A stretch of DNA of 7,126 nt from an uncultured Bacteroidales bacterium (GTDB lineage: Bacteria; Bacteroidota; Bacteroidia; Bacteroidales; UBA932). The DNA lies in contig CALCEJ010000010.1 of NCBI GenBank assembly GCA_937900465.1, forward strand, positions 1 to 7,126, in the 5' to 3' direction. The notes beneath the pieces are model-generated. The model was given only the letters and a program-made list of their open reading frames with translations, ran no database searches and had not been told where the DNA came from. Every line of letters begins with the position of its first letter. Position 1 is the first letter of the stretch. Made by a program: the position numbers and the translations under genes. This document shows positions 5,591-7,126 of this stretch, one piece after another.

Positions 5591-6370
5591 ATGATACGGC
5601 CCAAGACTGAAGAAGAGATAGAGCTTCTCGCGATTAACGGCGATCTGGTGTCAAGGACACTGGCGGAGGTCGGTAAGTTGGTTGCCCCTGGTGTGACAAC
5701 TGCAAAGTTGAATGAGGTAGCCGAGACCTTTATCCGTGATCACGGAGCAATCCCTTCCTTCAAGGGGTACGACGGCTTCCCCGCAGCTCTCTGTATGTCT
5801 GTGAACGATGTCGTGGTCCACGGTTTTCCTTCGGACTACGTCCTGAGGGACGGTGACATCGTCTCCGTAGACTGCGGAACCCTGTATAAAGGATATAACG
5901 GCGACTCGGCTTACACCTTCCCGGTAGGGGAGGTGTCCGAGGAGACCCGCAAGCTCCTGGACGTCACCAAGGCGTCCCTGTACAAGGGCATTGAAGCGGC
6001 GGTGGCAGGCGGTCGTACGGGCGATATCGGATACGCGGTGCAGCAGTACGCTGAGTCTTTCGGTTTCTCCGTAGTCCGCGAACTCGAGGGACACGGAATC
6101 GGGAAGCATATGCACGAGGATCCCGGCGTGCCCAACTATGGGCACAGGGGCCGCGGCGTAAAGCTTCTGGATGGAATGACTATCTGTATTGAGCCTATGA
6201 TCTGCGCCGGCGGACGCGGAGTCTACCTTGCCCGGAACGGCTGGGAGGTCCATACCGCCGACCGCAAGAATGCGGCCCATTACGAGCTGACTGTTGTTGT
6301 CCGTAAAGGCCCGGCCCGGCAGTTATCCACTTTCGATTACATAGAAAAGGACGGTTTGATTAAATTTTAA
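5591..6370 (+). CDS. map: Methionine aminopeptidase, type I
   Basis: The enzyme removes the N-terminal methionine from nascent proteins after deformylation, when the second residue is small. The 259-residue product has the pita-bread fold without N-terminal extension (E. coli, 264). All catalytic residues are visible: H77 (VVHGFP), metal ligands D94 (VDCG) and D105 (NGDSAYT), H168 (EGHGIGKHMHEDPG), E201 (CIEPM) and E232 (HYELT), with H175 as the second conserved histidine. Location between secY and infA matches many Bacteroidota and Firmicutes. It begins 27 bases after secY, behind a purine-rich GGAAGAAG that may act as a weak ribosome binding site. CGG and GGG codons appear more often here than in the flanking ribosomal genes by eye, fitting lower expression. 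Confidence 0.98.
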   Translation: MIRPKTEEEIELLAINGDLVSRTLAEVGKLVAPGVTTAKLNEVAETFIRDHGAIPSFKGYDGFPAALCMSVNDVVVHGFPSDYVLRDGDIVSVDCGTLYKGYNGDSAYTFPVGEVSEETRKLLDVTKASLYKGIEAAVAGGRTGDIGYAVQQYAESFGFSVVRELEGHGIGKHMHEDPGVPNYGHRGRGVKLLDGMTICIEPMICAGGRGVYLARNGWEVHTADRKNAAHYELTVVVRKGPARQLSTFDYIEKDGLIKF

Positions 6371-6381
6371 TGTGAATTCCA

Positions 6382-6600
6382 ATGTCAAAGCAAGTAGCAA
6401 TCGAGCAGGACGGAAAAGTCGTTGAGACCCTGCCCAACGCAATGTTCCGGGTTCAGTTGGAGAATGGACACATCCTCCTTTGCAACATCTCCGGAAAAAT
6501 GAGGATGAACTTCATCCACATTCTCCTGGGAGACCGGGTAAAAGTGGAAATTTCACCTTATGATTTAACCAAAGGCAGAATTACTTTCAGATACAAATAA
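6382..6600 (+). CDS. infA: Translation initiation factor IF-1
   Basis: IF1 is a 72-residue S1/OB-fold protein that binds the 30S A site and helps IF2 and IF3 select the initiator tRNA. Length and frame are exact for the family, and the conserved NAMFRVQLENGH (19-30), ISGKMRM (36-42) and SPYDLTKGRITFRYK (58-72) blocks are present. Several middle positions differ from E. coli: ILLCN at 31-35 replaces VVTAH, so the histidine before ISGK is N35, and NFIHILLGD (43-51) replaces NYIRILTGD. These changes leave the fold plausible and the frame is intact, so it is called functional. It starts 11 bases after map without a Shine-Dalgarno sequence. Confidence 0.97.
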   Translation: MSKQVAIEQDGKVVETLPNAMFRVQLENGHILLCNISGKMRMNFIHILLGDRVKVEISPYDLTKGRITFRYK

Positions 6601-6614
6601 AAAAATATACGAAG

Positions 6615-6731
6615 ATGAAAGTCAAGACATCCATCAAAAAGCGCAGCGAAGACTGCAAGATCGTCAGGCGTAAAGGCCGCCTCTACGTTATCTGCAAGAA
6701 GAACCCCAAGTTCAAAATGCGCCAGGGATAA
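6615..6731 (+). CDS. rpmJ: 50S ribosomal protein L36 (bL36), with incomplete zinc site
   Basis: This 38-residue gene encodes L36, the smallest protein of the large subunit, which joins 23S rRNA helices late in assembly. The start MKVKTSIKKR, the central CKIVRRKGRLYVIC (14-27) and the end KMRQG match the family exactly in length. The classical zinc ribbon uses C11, C14, C27 and H33 in E. coli numbering; here C14 and C27 remain, but position 11 is Ser and 33 is Phe, so a normal four-ligand zinc site cannot form. Position between infA and rpsM is canonical. It begins 14 bases after infA behind an A-rich leader, and its stop is 40 bases before rpsM. Confidence 0.96.
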   Translation: MKVKTSIKKRSEDCKIVRRKGRLYVICKKNPKFKMRQG

Positions 6732-6771
6732 TAATCCAAAAGTGTAAAACATTTAACATTCAGACAAGAAT

Positions 6772-7126
6772 ATGGCAAGAATAGCCGGTGTTGATTTACC
6801 CAACAACAAAAGAGGAGAGATAGGACTTACCTATATCTTCGGAATCGGACGCAGCACTTCCAGGAAGATCCTCGACGCCTGCGGAATCGATTATGACACC
6901 AAGGTGGGACAGTGGAACGACGATCAGGTTGCCGCCATCCGTACCCTCATCAACGAAGAGTACAAGATTGAGGGTGAACTCCGTTCTTCCGTCCAGATGG
7001 ACATCAAGCGTCTGATGGACATCGGTTGCTATCGCGGCATCCGTCACCGTGCAGGTCTCCCTGTGCGCGGACAGAGCACCAAGAACAACGCCCGTACCCG
7101 CAAGGGCCGCAAGAAGACCGTTGCCA
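6772..7126 (+). CDS. rpsM: 30S ribosomal protein S13 (uS13), 3' end cut by window
   Basis: S13 lies at the top of the 30S head, contacts P-site tRNA through its basic tail and bridges to L5 and 23S rRNA. The first 118 residues are present and the frame is open to the window edge; homologues of about 126 residues suggest roughly eight are missing. MARIAGVDLPNNKR starts the protein, the helix-two-turn-helix begins near GLTYIFGIGRSTSRKIL (18-34), and the family signature YRGIRHRAGLPVRGQ is at 87-101, followed by the basic tail RTRKGRKKTVA. It is the first gene of the usual alpha operon block. The 40-base gap before it is A/T-rich with no Shine-Dalgarno sequence and no recognisable promoter. Confidence 0.97.
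   Translation, partial: MARIAGVDLPNNKRGEIGLTYIFGIGRSTSRKILDACGIDYDTKVGQWNDDQVAAIRTLINEEYKIEGELRSSVQMDIKRLMDIGCYRGIRHRAGLPVRGQSTKNNARTRKGRKKTVA

Overview
This window is a single uninterrupted run of plus-strand translation genes: most of the spc operon and the beginning of the alpha operon of a bacterial ribosomal protein super-operon. The order is rpsQ (3' end only), rplN, rplX, rplE, rpsN, rpsH, rplF, rplR, rpsE, rpmD, rplO, secY, map, infA, rpmJ, rpsM (cut by the right edge). No mobile element, rRNA or tRNA gene, CRISPR array, intrinsic terminator or broken gene was seen, and minus-strand reading frames look like shadows.

The organism is most likely a member of the Bacteroidota, probably order Bacteroidales. 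The supporting signs are the gene order with map directly after secY and followed by infA-rpmJ-rpsM, the SecY sequence (TM6-TM7 loop with VIGNKQYGGVRQY and the MRHYDGL tail), the zinc-free S14, an L36 that has lost zinc ligands, and mostly A/T-rich start regions without Shine-Dalgarno sequences. Base composition is about half G+C by eye, with strongly C-ending codons in the ribosomal protein genes. The family cannot be decided from this window.

Layout: positions 1-1614 carry S17 (end), L14, L24, L5 and S14 with gaps of 2-13 bases. An 81-base gap at 1615-1695, the largest here, contains a bulged hairpin and precedes S8. Positions 1696-4244 hold S8, L6, L18, S5, L30 and L15 with gaps of 11-21 bases. 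Positions 4250-6370 hold the Sec translocon channel SecY and methionine aminopeptidase, so membrane insertion and N-terminal processing are made together with the ribosome. Positions 6382-7126 hold initiation factor IF1, L36 and S13; the last begins the alpha operon block that normally continues with rpsK, rpsD, rpoA and rplQ.

This is essentially a conserved housekeeping region, and I do not see a new biological system. The points worth a second look are modest: consensus AGGAGG sequences before only three genes (rplE, rplR, rplO) in a lineage that rarely uses them, the hairpin in the rpsN-rpsH gap as a possible autoregulatory site, the half-eroded zinc site of L36, unusual substitutions in IF1, and an N-terminal extension of L5.
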